A DNA stretch of 64,000 bases, from contig NC_015675.1 in assembly GCF_000176035.2 (NCBI RefSeq), forward strand, positions 5,832,001 through 5,896,000. Reading direction: 5' to 3'. This document shows positions 43,165-52,351 of the stretch, piece after piece. Made by a program: the position numbers and the translations under genes. The notes beneath the pieces were generated by a model, which was given only the letters and a program-made list of their open reading frames with translations, ran no database searches and was not told the DNA's origin. Origin of the DNA: Mesorhizobium opportunistum WSM2075. GTDB lineage: Bacteria > Pseudomonadota > Alphaproteobacteria > Rhizobiales > Rhizobiaceae. Numbering within the stretch: position 1 is the stretch's first letter; each line of letters starts with the position of its first letter.

Positions 43165-43224
43165 AGCTTTACGTCAGCTCCGCCTTGCCAAACGTGACGC
43201 CCCTGCTATTCTTACCGCTAAAAT

Positions 43225-43243
43225 AATTTCACACACAGGCAAA
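43225..43243. promoter_or_regulatory. Shared operator-like motif upstream of tdm (site C)
   Basis: AATTTCACACACAGGCAAA lies 26-45 bp before the tdm ATG. Compared with site B (AATTTCATTGTCAGGCAAA) it differs only in the centre. GC-poor sequence such as this stands out in the surrounding DNA. Confidence 0.55.
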
Positions 43244-43269
43244 CTTGTTTCTCGAACCGCAAGGCTGAG

Positions 43270-45639
43270 ATGAGCCAGTCGCCCTACCCCGCCATCGCCG
43301 CCGGACCGCCCAGGCCCAGCCTGATCCTGAGGCCGGGCCAGATCGCTCTGCCGCCGGGCATGGAGCGCTATACGATCCAGGGCAATGGCGCGGTGCTCAT
43401 CGACATCGAGGCCGGCGACACGATCAGCGTGCGCAATGTCGAAGGCGGGCAGGCTTGCGAGCTGCTAGCCTGGGACAGCACCGGCGCGACCGATGCTGGT
43501 ATCCTCGGTGAAAAATCCAACAGCAATGCCGCCGGCATCAAGGCACTGCTGGCCGGGGGCGATGACAGCCTCGCCTCCCTGCGTCGCGGGCTCGAGCGCC
43601 GCCAGGTGCAGCTTGATCAGCCCAAGGCGGTTCGCGTGTTCGGCGGCGCGACACCCGCAGGCACAGAGCAGGATTTTGCCGTCGCCCGCGATGGTGCGTT
43701 GCTGATTGCCGCGCCCGGGGGGCCGATGCTGGTCGATGGCCACGACACGGCAACACCTCTCACCGTCATCGTGCGTCGCGCCACCATCCGCCCCGCGGCG
43801 CGATCACAACTTGCCGATCCGCTCGCCGATCCGGTGCTTGACCTTCGCGTCCATTCGGCGACGGCGGAATCCTATTTCGTTAGGGCTGGTGACTATCTGC
43901 AGATCATCGATGTCGACGGGCGCCAGTGCACCGACTTCCAGTGCTTTTCGGCGCGCAAGCTGGACAAGGGCGTCGACCAACCACTCGACGTGACGACCAC
44001 GCGCACGCTGATGGGCACGAGCTATCCGATCCCCGGTCTGCATTCGAAATATTACGACCAGGACATGGAACCGCTTGTCGAGGTGGTCCAGGACACATGC
44101 GGTCGGCACGACGCCTTCGCGCTCGCCTGCGCCGCGAAATACTACGACGATATCGGCTACCCCGGGCACACCAATTGCTCCGAGAATTTCAACCGCGCGC
44201 TGGCCGACAAGGGCGTCAATCCCCGCGCGGGCTGGATGGCGATCAACTTCTTCTTCAACACGGCGATCGACACGCACGGCGTCATGGTGTCCGACGAGCC
44301 ATGGTCGCGGCCCGGCGATTATGTCCTGCTCAGGGCGTTGACCGACATCGTCTGCGTCTCCTCCGCCTGCCCTGACGATACGACGCCGGCCAATGGCTGG
44401 GACCCGACCGACATCCACGTGCGGACCTATTCCGGCCAGCACAAATTCTCGCGAGCGATCGCCAGACGCATGACGCCCGATTCGGAACCCAAAATGACCC
44501 GCGAGACCGCCTTTCATTCGAGCTTCGCCAAGCACACCCGCGACTTCTCAGAATACAGGGGCTACTGGCTGGCCAATTCCTTCGCCAAGGAAGGGCCGAT
44601 CGCCGAATACTGGGCCTGTCGCCAGGACGCGGTGATCATGGACCTGTCGCCGTTGCGCAAGTTCGAGGTCACCGGCCCGGACTCCGAAGCGCTGCTGCAA
44701 TACACGCTGACCCGCGACGTCAAGAAACTCGGCGTCGGCCAGGTCGTCTATTCGGCGATGTGCTACGAGCATGGCGGCATGATCGACGACGGCACGCTGC
44801 TCAGGCTCGGCAAGGACAATTTCCGCTGGGTCGGGGGCGATGATCTGTCCGGCGAATGGCTGCGCGAGACGGCGAAAAAACTCGGCCTCAACGTGCTGGT
44901 GCGCTCGTCGACAGACCAGATGCACAATGTCGCCGTGCAAGGGCCGAAGAGCCGCGACATCCTTCGTGAGGTGATCTGGACCTCGCCGCTGCAGCCGTCG
45001 ATCGACGAACTGGAATGGTTCCGCTTCGCTGTCGCCCGCATCGGCGGCGGCAACGGCATTCCGGTCGTCGTCTCGCGCACCGGCTACACCGGCGAACTCG
45101 GCTACGAGATCTGGTGCCATCCGCGCGACGCCGAGAAAGTGTTCGACGCCATCTGGGAAGCCGGCCAGCCGCATGGGTTGAAACCGATGGGGCTGCAGGC
45201 GCTTGACATGGTGCGCATCGAGGCCGGGCTGATCTTCGCCGGTTACGAATTCTCGGACCAGACAGACCCCTTCGAGGCGGGCATCGGCTTTACCGTGCCG
45301 CTGAAGACCAAGACCGACGACTTCATCGGCCGCGAGGCGCTGATCCGGCGCAAGGAAAACCCGCAGAACAAACTGGTCGGGCTCGACATCGACAGCAATG
45401 TCGCGGTCGGTCATGGCGACTGCGTCCATGTCGGCCGCGCCCAGATCGGTGTCGTCACATCGGGCATGCGCTCGCCGGTGCTGAACAAGAACATCGCGCT
45501 GGCGCGGCTCGACGTCACCCATGCCGCGGTTGGCACTGAGGTCGAGATCGGCAAGCTCGACGGCCACGCCAAGCGGCTGCCGGCGCGTGTCGTTGCCTTC
45601 GCCCATTACGATCCGCAGAAGACCAGACCGCGCTCCTGA
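43270..45639 (+). CDS. tdm: Trimethylamine N-oxide demethylase (DUF1989 + GcvT fusion)
   Basis: 789 residues. Splits TMAO to dimethylamine and formaldehyde. Layout fits Tdm: a DUF1989 domain (about 190-400) followed by a GcvT-type tetrahydrofolate domain (about 415-785). DUF1989 holds three conserved Cys likely to bind zinc: Cys220 (RQCTDF), Cys277 (DTCGRHD) and Cys303 (TNCSENFN). The folate domain shows DLSPLRKFEVTGPDSEALL and SRTGYTGELGYEIWC. Residues 25-175 resemble a second, degenerate DUF1989 half (AGDTISVRNVEGGQACELL against AGDYLQIIDVDGRQCTDF). It supplies dimethylamine for DmmABC. A repeat hairpin follows the stop; an APC permease gene is next. Confidence 0.93.
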   Translation: MSQSPYPAIAAGPPRPSLILRPGQIALPPGMERYTIQGNGAVLIDIEAGDTISVRNVEGGQACELLAWDSTGATDAGILGEKSNSNAAGIKALLAGGDDSLASLRRGLERRQVQLDQPKAVRVFGGATPAGTEQDFAVARDGALLIAAPGGPMLVDGHDTATPLTVIVRRATIRPAARSQLADPLADPVLDLRVHSATAESYFVRAGDYLQIIDVDGRQCTDFQCFSARKLDKGVDQPLDVTTTRTLMGTSYPIPGLHSKYYDQDMEPLVEVVQDTCGRHDAFALACAAKYYDDIGYPGHTNCSENFNRALADKGVNPRAGWMAINFFFNTAIDTHGVMVSDEPWSRPGDYVLLRALTDIVCVSSACPDDTTPANGWDPTDIHVRTYSGQHKFSRAIARRMTPDSEPKMTRETAFHSSFAKHTRDFSEYRGYWLANSFAKEGPIAEYWACRQDAVIMDLSPLRKFEVTGPDSEALLQYTLTRDVKKLGVGQVVYSAMCYEHGGMIDDGTLLRLGKDNFRWVGGDDLSGEWLRETAKKLGLNVLVRSSTDQMHNVAVQGPKSRDILREVIWTSPLQPSIDELEWFRFAVARIGGGNGIPVVVSRTGYTGELGYEIWCHPRDAEKVFDAIWEAGQPHGLKPMGLQALDMVRIEAGLIFAGYEFSDQTDPFEAGIGFTVPLKTKTDDFIGREALIRRKENPQNKLVGLDIDSNVAVGHGDCVHVGRAQIGVVTSGMRSPVLNKNIALARLDVTHAAVGTEVEIGKLDGHAKRLPARVVAFAHYDPQKTRPRS

Positions 45640-45653
45640 GCATTGCGACCCTT

Positions 45654-45680
45654 GCCTTCTCCCCCTTTGTGGGAGAAGGC
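45654..45680 (+). repeat. Short rhizobial hairpin repeat after tdm (possible terminator)
   Basis: GCCTTCTCCC and GGGAGAAGGC form a 10-bp perfect stem with a 7-nt loop, 14 bp after the tdm stop. It belongs to the same family as the 43019-43164 arms. No T-run follows, but it could stabilise or end the tdm message. Confidence 0.6.
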
Positions 45681-45749
45681 AGGAGCCTGTTTCGCAAGCG
45701 TGATGTGCACGGTTTCACAAAACGCTTGACGTGAAAGCGTGCCGGATCA

Positions 45750-45770
45750 ATCTTCACTCTTAAGAAAAAA
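45750..45770. promoter_or_regulatory. Shared operator-like motif upstream of the second APC permease (site F)
   Basis: TTCACTCTTAAGAAAAAAA resembles site D (TTCACTCTCTTGAAAG), sharing TTCACTCT-N3-GAAA. It lies about 115 bp before the permease start codon, downstream of a TTGACG box at 45726-45731. Confidence 0.42.
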
Positions 45771-45882
45771 ATACGACTGAGTGGAAACACCGCAGTCGTG
45801 CGATCATTGTGCCGGGGAGCAAGCTTCGCAGAGCCGAGGCATCGCCGGCGGGGAACACTTACAAAAAGGGGAAGTCACTGAC

Positions 45883-47592
45883 ATGAGCACCATAAGTACG
45901 GTCCTGGACCAGCCTGCCGAAAGCAAGCTGCTCAGGCATATCGACTGGCGCGGCGCCTTCTGGGTGGCGAGCGGCGTTCCGGCGCTGGTCCTGTTTTCGA
46001 TCGGCGGCATCGCCGGCACGACCGGGACGCTGGCCTTCCTGATCTGGACGGTGTCCATGATCATGGGCTTCCTGCAATCCTTCACCTATGCCGAGATTGC
46101 CGGCCTGTTCCCGAACAAGTCGGGCGGCGCCTCGATCTACGGCGCCACGGCCTGGCTGCGCTATTCCAAGTTCATCGCGCCGCTGTCGGTGTGGTGCAAC
46201 TGGTTCGCCTGGTCGCCGGTGCTGTCGCTCGGCTGCTCGATCGCCGCCGCCTATATCCTCAACGCGCTGGCGCCGGTGCCGCTGTTCACCGAGACCTCGG
46301 CGGAAGTCGTCGCCTATATCGCAGCGCATGCCGGAACGGCACCCGCTGACGCCGTCACCGCGGTGACGGCCGCCGCGACGCCCGCAATTCGCAACTGGAC
46401 GCTGTACAGCCACACGCTCGGCCCGGTCTCCTTCACCTTCAATGCCACCTTCTTCATCGGCGCGGTGCTGATGCTGATCATCTTCTCGATCCAGCATCGC
46501 GGCATCCTGGGTACCGCCAATGTGCAGAAGTATATCGGCCTGCTGGTCATCGTCCCGATGCTCATCGTCGGCGTCGTGCCGATCTTCACCGGGCAGATCA
46601 ACTGGGCGAACTTCTCGCCGCTGGTGCCGCTGGCGGCCGCCTACGCGCCCGAGCCCGGCGCGTGGAATATCGCCGGCTGGACACTGGTGCTGGGCGGCAT
46701 GTTCATCGCCGCCTGGTCGACCTACGGCTTCGAGACCGCCGTCTGCTACACATCCGAGTTCAAGAACCCGGGCACCGACACGTTCAAGGCGATCTTCTAT
46801 TCCGGCCTGCTCTGCATGCTTCTGTTCATCCTCGTGCCGTTCACCTTCCAGGGCGTGCTGGGCCTGAACGGCATGCTGGCAACGCCGATCGTCGACGGCT
46901 CCGGCGTGGCCGACGCGCTGGCCGGCATGGTCGGTGGTGGCGCGCTGATCCACAGCCTGTTGGTGATGCTGATGATCCTGGCGCTGGTGCTGTGCATCAT
47001 GACGGCGATGGCTGGCTCCTCGCGCACGCTCTACCAGGGCTCGGTCGATGGCTGGTTGCCGCGCTATCTCAGCCACGTCAACGAGCACGGCGCGCCGACG
47101 CGAGCCATGTGGACCGATCTCGTCTTCAACCTGATCGTACTGGCGATCGCCTCGGCCGACGCGACGAGCTTCTTCTTCATCCTCGCCGTGTCGAACTGCG
47201 GCTACATCATCTTCAACTTCCTCAACCTCAATGCCGGCTGGATCCACCGCATCGACAACGGCCATATCGCGCGCCCCTGGAAGGCGCCGAGTTGGCTGCT
47301 GGGGATCGGGGCAATCTTCGCCTACGTCAACGCGATCTTCATGGGCGCCGGCGCCAAGGTGTGGAACCCGATGGCGCTGTGGGCCGGTCTGATCACCGCG
47401 GCCTTGATCATCCCGGTGTTCTGCTTCCGCCACTACATCCAGGACGGCGGCAAGTTCCCCGACCACATGCTGGCCGATCTCGGCATGAGTTCGGCCGATC
47501 TCAAGGTCAGGAAAGCGGGCATGCTGCCCTATTTGACGCTGGTCGCAGGCGTGGTGGTAATGCTTCTCGCCAACTGGTGGTTTATCATCTGA
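45883..47592 (+). CDS. APC-superfamily amine/amino-acid permease
   Basis: 569 residues from the ATG at 45883, with AAAGGGGAAG upstream; the in-frame start at 45781 has no ribosome site and falls among operator sequence. About 12-13 membrane helices with a long extracellular insertion near 145-200 (rich in Ala/Thr) that is unusual for the family. Helix-1 region is SGVPALVLFSIGGIAGTTG; the later SSRTLYQGSVDGWLP loop is typical of APC permeases. It follows tdm under a motif resembling the island's operators, so trimethylamine, dimethylamine or a related amine is a plausible substrate. A symmetric terminator follows. Substrate not provable from sequence. Confidence 0.88.
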   Translation: MSTISTVLDQPAESKLLRHIDWRGAFWVASGVPALVLFSIGGIAGTTGTLAFLIWTVSMIMGFLQSFTYAEIAGLFPNKSGGASIYGATAWLRYSKFIAPLSVWCNWFAWSPVLSLGCSIAAAYILNALAPVPLFTETSAEVVAYIAAHAGTAPADAVTAVTAAATPAIRNWTLYSHTLGPVSFTFNATFFIGAVLMLIIFSIQHRGILGTANVQKYIGLLVIVPMLIVGVVPIFTGQINWANFSPLVPLAAAYAPEPGAWNIAGWTLVLGGMFIAAWSTYGFETAVCYTSEFKNPGTDTFKAIFYSGLLCMLLFILVPFTFQGVLGLNGMLATPIVDGSGVADALAGMVGGGALIHSLLVMLMILALVLCIMTAMAGSSRTLYQGSVDGWLPRYLSHVNEHGAPTRAMWTDLVFNLIVLAIASADATSFFFILAVSNCGYIIFNFLNLNAGWIHRIDNGHIARPWKAPSWLLGIGAIFAYVNAIFMGAGAKVWNPMALWAGLITAALIIPVFCFRHYIQDGGKFPDHMLADLGMSSADLKVRKAGMLPYLTLVAGVVVMLLANWWFII

Positions 47593-47608
47593 CGCGTTGA
47601 CTTGACGT

Positions 47609-47638
47609 GAAACGGGCGCGCTCTGGCGCGCCCGTTTC
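47609..47638. terminator. Bidirectional Rho-independent-type terminator
   Basis: GAAACGGGCGCGC and GCGCGCCCGTTTC form a perfect 13-bp stem with a 4-nt loop. It lies between the convergent APC permease and LLM monooxygenase genes, and the T/A tracts within the stem serve both strands. Confidence 0.75.
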
Positions 47639-47658
47639 ATTTCGACCCCCAGCTGACG

Positions 47659-49014
47659 TCAGCCGGCCTTGCGGGCCGCGGCTTTCGTGCCCTCGAAGAA
47701 CTGGTTGGACGGCCGCTTCAGGCCGAGATTCTCGCGCAGCGTCGATCCCTCATACTCGCGCCTGAAAATGCCGCGCCGCTGCAACTCGGGCACCACCTTC
47801 TCGACGAAATCGTCGAGCCCGGCGGGCAGATAGGGAAACATGATGTTGAAGCCGTCCGACCCCTCGGCGACCAGCCATTCCTCCATCTCGTCGGCAATGG
47901 TTTGCGGCGTGCCGACGAAGGCAAGGCCGGAATAACCACCCAGTCTTTGGGCAAGCTGGCGCACGGTCAGGTTTTCCGTGCGTGCCAGCTCGATGACGCG
48001 TTCGCGACCGCTTCTGCTCGCGTTGGTCTCGGGAATTTCGGGCAGGGCTGCGTCGGGATCGAAGCCGGATGCATCATGCCCGAGAGCGATCGACAGCGAG
48101 GCGATGCCGCTCTCGTAATAGACCAGACTGTCAAGTTTGGCGCGCTTGTCCCGCGCTTCCTCGACGCTGTCGCCAACGATGACGAAGGCGCCGGGCAGGA
48201 TCTTGATGTCGTCGCGCGAGCGGCCGAGTTTTTCCGCCCGGCTTTTGACATCGGCAAAGAAGCGCTGCCCCGTGGGGAGATCACTATGCGCGGCGAAAAT
48301 CACCTCGGCCGTCTCGGCGGCCAGCTGCCGCCCCGCTTCCGACGCGCCGGCCTGCACGATGACCGGCCAGCCTTGCACCGGGCGGGCTATGTTGAGCGGC
48401 CCCCGCACCGAAAGATGTTCGCCCTTGTGATCCAGCACATGCAGCCGCGCCGGATCGAAATAGAGCCCGCTGTCGGCGTCGCGGATGAAAGCGTCGTCGG
48501 CAAAACTGTCCCACAGGCCGGTCACGACATCGTAGAATTCCCGTGCCCGGTGATAGCGCTCGTCATGCTCGACGTGGTCGTCCAGCCCGAAATTCAGCGC
48601 CGCATCGGGGTTGGACGTGGTGACGATGTTCCAGCCGGCGCGCCCGCCGCTGATGTGGTCCAGCGAGGCGAAGCGGCGGGCGATGTGATAGGGCGCGTCG
48701 AAGGTGGTCGACGCCGTGGCCACCAGACCGATATGGTCGGTGACGGCGGCCAGCGCCGACAGCAGCGTGAACGGTTCGAATGAGGTCACCGTGTGGCTGC
48801 GCCGCAGCGCTTCTATCGGCATGTTGAGCACGGCCAGATGGTCGGCCATGAAGAAGGCGTCGAACTTCGCCGCCTTCAGCGTCTGCGCGAAGCGCTTCAG
48901 ATGCGCGAAGTTGAAATTGGCGTCGGGATAGGCTCCCGGATAGCGCCAGGCGCCGGTGTGCAGACTGACAGGGCGCATGAAGGCGCCGAGCCGCAATTGC
49001 CGTTTTTCCGCCAT
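47659..49014 (-). CDS. LLM-class flavin-dependent monooxygenase (NtaA/SnaA/DszA group)
   Basis: 451 residues, typical of this FMN-dependent, two-component monooxygenase group. Marks include LGAFMRPVSLHTGAWRYP at the N-terminus, FFMADHLAVLN, the SGGRAGWNIVTTSNP flavin-site segment, HFGL/NFGLDDHVEHDERY and a C-terminal GFNIMFPYLPAGLDDFVEKVVPELQRRG. Members act on nitrilotriacetate, EDTA, sulfonates, thiophenes and similar compounds using FMNH2 from a separate reductase. No reductase gene is adjacent. It stands alone, convergent with the permease gene. Its presence next to an amine island hints at a chelating-amine or sulfonate substrate, but this is weak inference. Confidence 0.9.
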   Translation of the reverse strand: MAEKRQLRLGAFMRPVSLHTGAWRYPGAYPDANFNFAHLKRFAQTLKAAKFDAFFMADHLAVLNMPIEALRRSHTVTSFEPFTLLSALAAVTDHIGLVATASTTFDAPYHIARRFASLDHISGGRAGWNIVTTSNPDAALNFGLDDHVEHDERYHRAREFYDVVTGLWDSFADDAFIRDADSGLYFDPARLHVLDHKGEHLSVRGPLNIARPVQGWPVIVQAGASEAGRQLAAETAEVIFAAHSDLPTGQRFFADVKSRAEKLGRSRDDIKILPGAFVIVGDSVEEARDKRAKLDSLVYYESGIASLSIALGHDASGFDPDAALPEIPETNASRSGRERVIELARTENLTVRQLAQRLGGYSGLAFVGTPQTIADEMEEWLVAEGSDGFNIMFPYLPAGLDDFVEKVVPELQRRGIFRREYEGSTLRENLGLKRPSNQFFEGTKAAARKAG

Positions 49015-49161
49015 GGGAAGACATCCTGATGATGAGGAGCGCTGCCGCTCCGGTGTCGCTCAGGATGGGACCGCTTCACGGCCCTGGGAAGGAATTCTGT
49101 TTTGCGAAACCCTTGCCGGAGAGCATTTTTGATCGGCGCGGCGGACCAGCCGTCACGCCGG

Positions 49162-49196
49162 ATCATCCGCCATCGGCCAATGCGATGACGGATGAT
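49162..49196 (-). terminator. Hairpin terminator downstream of RND permease
   Basis: ATCATCCGCCATCG and CGATGACGGATGAT pair over 13 of 14 positions with a 7-nt loop, 15 bp past the stop codon of the minus-strand RND permease gene. No strong T-run follows, so efficiency is uncertain. Confidence 0.5.
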
Positions 49197-49210
49197 GCGA
49201 TGTGACCGCT

Positions 49211-52200
49211 CTATTCGGCTGCCAGCGCGAGTTGCGGCCTCTCCGGCTGTTCCGTCATGGCTGCTTCGGCGGCATCCACATCACGCTTCTTGGGCTCGCG
49301 GCCGAAGAACAGGGCGTAGCCCGCGGGCAGCACCAGGATGGTCAGCACGGTGGCAACAAGGATGCCGCCCATCATGGCGTAGGCGAGCGGGCCCCAGAAC
49401 ACGCCACGCGAGATCGGGATCAGCGCCAGCACCGCAGTCATCGCCGTCAGCACGATCGGCCGGAAGCGGCGCACGGCCGAGCCGATGATCGCCTCCGAGC
49501 GTTCCATGCCCCTCGCGATGTCCTGATCGATCTGGTCGACCAGGATGATCGAGTTGCGCATGATGATGCCGAGCAGCGCGATGACGCCCAGGATGGCGAC
49601 GAAGCCGAACGGCGCGCCACTGATCAGCAATGCCGCGGCAGCGCCGATGATGCCGAGCGGACCTGTGGCCAGCACCAGCATCGCCTTGCCGAAGTTCTGC
49701 AGCTGGATCATCAACAGCACGACGATAACGGCCAGCATGATCGGCGCCTTGGCGGCGATGGAAGCCTGGCTTTCCGCCGAATCCTCCGCACCGCCCTGGA
49801 TTTCGATCTTGTAACCGGGCGCCAGACCCGCACGCAGATCCTTCATGTCATTGTACATCTTGGTGACGACGTCGTTGGACTGCACGCCATCGGGCAACGT
49901 GGCGCGCACGCTGATGGTCGGCAAGCGGTCGCGGCGCCATTCGATGCCTTGCTCCAGCACCGGCACCACCTTGGCCACCTGCGACAGCGGCACGAAGCCA
50001 CCGAAGTCGGTCGGGATGTAGACCGAATCGACCGAGGACAGCAGGCTGCGGCTCGCGTCCGGTTCGCGGGCCACGATGGACACCGTCTCCTCGCCGTCAC
50101 GGAAGTCGTCGAGCGGCGCGCCGGACATCGATGCCTGCAGCATCTGGCGGATGCGCTGCGAGGTGACACCGAGCGCGCGGGCGCGATCCTGGTCGATGAC
50201 CAGCTTCATGGCCGGCACGGGTTCGAGCCAATCGTCATGAACGGCGCCGAGCAGCGGGTTCTCCTGGAATTTCGCCTTCACCTGGTCGGCGATGCGGCGC
50301 ACCTCCTGCCGATCCGGACCCATGACGCGCATCTGCACCGGCCAGCCGGTCGGCGGGCCGAGGAACAGGCGGTCGACCTTGGCGCGGATCGAGGGGAAGT
50401 CCTGGGCCAGGACGGTGCGGAGTTTGACGATCAGCCGCTCGCGCGCCGGCTCGTCATTGGCCATCACCAGCATCTGGGCAAAGTTCGGATTGCTGAGCTG
50501 CTGGTCGAGCGGCAGGAAGAAGCGCGGGGCGCCCTCGCCGATATAGGTGGCGATGAAGCGCTTGTCCTTGTCGTCCATCATCTTGGCCTCGAGCGCCTTG
50601 GCCTGCGTCTCGACCTCCTTGATGCTGGTGCCTTCCGGCAGCCACAGGTCGACGAGGATTTCCGGCCGCGACGATTGCGGGAAGAAATTCTGCGGAATGA
50701 ACTGGAATGCCCACAGGCTGGTGCCGAAAGTCACCAGCGTCATGACAAGCACGATGATGCGATGGCGCACCGCCCAGCCGACGGTCGAGCGAAGCCGGCG
50801 GTAGAAGCGCGTGTCGAAGGCATCGTGATGGCTGCCGGCATGCTGGCGCTGCTTGAGGATCATATAGCCGAGCCACGGCGTGAAATAGACCGCGACAAAC
50901 CACGACACGACCAGTGCGATGCCGACGACATAGAACAGGGTGCGCACATATTCGCCGGCAGTGGAGGCAGCGAAACCGACCGGGATGAAGCCGGCGGTGG
51001 TGATCAGCGTGCCGGTCAGCATCGGGAATGCGGTCGAGGAATAGGCGAAGCTCGCCGCCTCGATCTTGACCAGCCCCTCCTCCAGCTTTCGCTCCATCAT
51101 CTCGACGACGATCATGGCGTCGTCGACGAGCAGGCCGAGTGCAATGATCAGGGCGCCGAGCGAGATACGCTGCAGGTCGATGCCAAGCTCGTACATGATG
51201 GCGAAGGTCGCGGCCAGAACCAGCGGAATGGCAATCGCGATGACCAGCCCTGAGCGCCAGCCGATCGACAGGAACGAGACGACAAGCACGATCAGCAGCG
51301 CTTCGCCAAGCGCATGCATGAACTCGCTGACGGCATCCGTGACGACGCCCGGCTGGTCGGAAATCTGGTCGACCGAGACGCCATAGGGCAGCGCTTCCTC
51401 GAAGCGCTTGTAGGTTGCCTCGACGTCCTTGCCAACATCGGTGACCTTGAAGCCCTTGGCCATGACGACGCCAAGCTGCACGCTGTCGTGACCGTTGAAG
51501 CGGTACTTGCGCTGGTACGGGTCCTGAAGCCCCGAGGTGACGCTGGCGATGTCGCCGAGCCGGGTGACCTGGCCACCGGCGCGCAGGCGCAATTCGCGGA
51601 TGTCGGCGGCCTTGGTGACGTCGCCTTCGACCGAGATGCGCACCGAATTGACGCCGGTGTCGATGGAGCCGGCCGGATCGACATTGTTCTGGCCCTTGAT
51701 GGCGTTCTGCAGGTCGGTCAGCGTCAGGCCGCGTTCGGCCAGCGCCTTGGACGAGACGTCGATGTAGAGCTTTTCGGGCTGATCGCCGATGATGACGGCC
51801 TTCTCGACGCCGGGCGTCGTCAAAAGCATGTCACGGGCCTGGATGGCGAATTTCTTCAGCTCGGGATAGGAGAAGCCGTCGCCGCTGATCGAATGCAGCG
51901 TGATGAAGGTGTCGCCGAACTCGTCGTTGAAATAGGGGCCGAGCAGTCCCTGCGGAAGGTCGCCCGATATGTCGCCGACCTTCTTGCGCACCTGATAGAA
52001 GGCGTCCGTCACCTCGGCGGTATTGGTGTCGCCCTTGATCTGCACCGTGATGATGGCGCTTCCGGCGCGGGTGAAGGAGCGGACGAAATCGAGATGCGGC
52101 GTTTCCTGCAGCTTACGCTCGATCTTGTTGACGACCTGGTCTTCCATCTCCTGGATCGAGGAGCCCGGCCAGATCGCCTGCACGACCATGACGCGGAAGG

Positions 52201-52351
52201 TGAAGTCGGGATCTTCCTTCTGTCCCATGCGCATCAGGCCGAGCCCGCCGGCGATGATGATCAGGCCGAACAGGAACCGCGCGATCGAGGGATGGCCGAT
52301 GGCCCAGCGCGAAAGGTTGAAGGGCCGCTTTTCTTCAGTGGAGGTCGTCAT
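49211..52351 (-). CDS. RND efflux pump inner-membrane permease (AcrB/VexF-like)
   Basis: 1046 residues from the ATG at 52351; the longer in-frame start at 52471 adds a tail without RND similarity. N-terminal SRWAIGHPSIARFLFGLIIIAGG begins TM1. Proton-relay motifs are GLLVDDAMIVVEMMER (TM4 Asp pair) and an IIMRNSIILVDQ segment where the usual TM10 Lys is Arg. Porter and docking regions are full length. It is a proton-driven exporter working with the adaptor encoded upstream. The 238-bp gap to that adaptor is unusually long for an RND operon and contains a GC-rich hairpin. Regulator is the TetR protein at the operon head. Substrate unknown. Confidence 0.94.
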   Translation of the reverse strand: MTTSTEEKRPFNLSRWAIGHPSIARFLFGLIIIAGGLGLMRMGQKEDPDFTFRVMVVQAIWPGSSIQEMEDQVVNKIERKLQETPHLDFVRSFTRAGSAIITVQIKGDTNTAEVTDAFYQVRKKVGDISGDLPQGLLGPYFNDEFGDTFITLHSISGDGFSYPELKKFAIQARDMLLTTPGVEKAVIIGDQPEKLYIDVSSKALAERGLTLTDLQNAIKGQNNVDPAGSIDTGVNSVRISVEGDVTKAADIRELRLRAGGQVTRLGDIASVTSGLQDPYQRKYRFNGHDSVQLGVVMAKGFKVTDVGKDVEATYKRFEEALPYGVSVDQISDQPGVVTDAVSEFMHALGEALLIVLVVSFLSIGWRSGLVIAIAIPLVLAATFAIMYELGIDLQRISLGALIIALGLLVDDAMIVVEMMERKLEEGLVKIEAASFAYSSTAFPMLTGTLITTAGFIPVGFAASTAGEYVRTLFYVVGIALVVSWFVAVYFTPWLGYMILKQRQHAGSHHDAFDTRFYRRLRSTVGWAVRHRIIVLVMTLVTFGTSLWAFQFIPQNFFPQSSRPEILVDLWLPEGTSIKEVETQAKALEAKMMDDKDKRFIATYIGEGAPRFFLPLDQQLSNPNFAQMLVMANDEPARERLIVKLRTVLAQDFPSIRAKVDRLFLGPPTGWPVQMRVMGPDRQEVRRIADQVKAKFQENPLLGAVHDDWLEPVPAMKLVIDQDRARALGVTSQRIRQMLQASMSGAPLDDFRDGEETVSIVAREPDASRSLLSSVDSVYIPTDFGGFVPLSQVAKVVPVLEQGIEWRRDRLPTISVRATLPDGVQSNDVVTKMYNDMKDLRAGLAPGYKIEIQGGAEDSAESQASIAAKAPIMLAVIVVLLMIQLQNFGKAMLVLATGPLGIIGAAAALLISGAPFGFVAILGVIALLGIIMRNSIILVDQIDQDIARGMERSEAIIGSAVRRFRPIVLTAMTAVLALIPISRGVFWGPLAYAMMGGILVATVLTILVLPAGYALFFGREPKKRDVDAAEAAMTEQPERPQLALAAE

